A DNA stretch of 5,464 bases. Origin: Candidatus Aenigmatarchaeota archaeon. Lineage in GTDB: Archaea > Aenigmatarchaeota > Aenigmatarchaeia > QMZS01. A program made the position numbers and the translations under genes. The notes under the pieces were generated by a model. It was not told the DNA's origin, searched no databases, and saw nothing but the letters and a program-made list of their open reading frames with translations. Shown one piece after another: positions 5,352 to 5,464 of the stretch (its first letter is position 1; every line of letters begins with the position of its first letter). The DNA is taken from contig QMZS01000070.1 of NCBI GenBank assembly GCA_003663295.1, positions 1-5,464 of the forward strand, written 5' to 3'.

Positions 5352-5464
5352 ATGGACGAAACAAAAGAGGAATTAATTGATTATTTGATTAAAAGCAAGG
5401 CATATCCGGTTTGCAGCAAACTTGGAAAAATTTCTTTCACCGGACCAAAAGATAAATTTTTTGA
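5352..5464 (+). CDS. Unrecognised protein, N-terminal 37 residues only (cut by window end)
   Basis: An open frame begins with ATG at 5352, 17 bases after the prenyltransferase stop, and is still open at the window edge with two bases of the next codon visible. It starts MDETKEELIDYLIKSKAYPV, an acidic amphipathic helix, and continues with a K-L-G-K-I-S-F-T-G-P stretch and K-D-K-F-F. I do not recognise the family from so little sequence. The close spacing on the same strand suggests co-transcription with the prenyltransferase gene. There is no Shine-Dalgarno motif, but TTTAAATTT immediately precedes the start. Confidence 0.6.
   Translation, partial: MDETKEELIDYLIKSKAYPVCSKLGKISFTGPKDKFF

Overview
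The window is about 70% A+T by eye and its protein-coding repertoire is archaeal. It encodes an exosome RNase-PH-fold subunit (Rrp42), translation initiation factor aIF2 gamma, an archaeal-type SecF, and a UbiA-family digeranylgeranylglyceryl phosphate synthase for ether-lipid synthesis. The proteins are somewhat shorter and more divergent than textbook euryarchaeal homologues. That would fit an AT-rich, perhaps reduced-genome (DPANN-like) archaeon, but I cannot fix the lineage from this sequence alone.

Layout. The left half (7-2454) is read on the minus strand, in transcription order aIF2 gamma (2454-1297), then a roughly 530-base stretch without an intact gene, then rrp42 (765-7). The right half is read on the plus strand: a broken gene (about 2592-2957), a small multi-drug-export-family membrane protein (2988-3464), secF (3546-4382), the UbiA prenyltransferase (4523-5335), and the first 37 codons of an unrecognised gene (5352 to the window end). 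The two halves diverge from the AT-rich interval at 2455-2591.

The main result is that two stretches that look like spacer or a hypothetical gene are decayed genes. The gap between aIF2 gamma and rrp42 carries, on the minus strand, the N-terminal FAD-binding part of a geranylgeranyl-reductase-like flavoprotein. It is split over two frames and has a TGA where the family's KPCGG cysteine should be. The 103-codon open frame at 2646-2957 is the scrambled remainder of a type I L-asparaginase. Three asparaginase segments survive in two frames, and the catalytic HGTDT segment and the C-terminal domain are missing.

How the genes relate. Rrp42 (RNA degradation) and aIF2 gamma (initiator tRNA delivery) are information-processing genes. 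SecF and the small exporter are membrane functions. The UbiA enzyme adds the second geranylgeranyl chain to the archaeal lipid backbone, and geranylgeranyl reductase acts later in the same pathway, so the decayed reductase is of interest for this organism's membrane. None of the intact starts has a visible Shine-Dalgarno motif. Most have a TATA-like AT-rich element close upstream, consistent with leaderless or very short-leader transcripts. I see no mobile element, CRISPR array, tRNA or rRNA, and no convincing novel multi-gene system.
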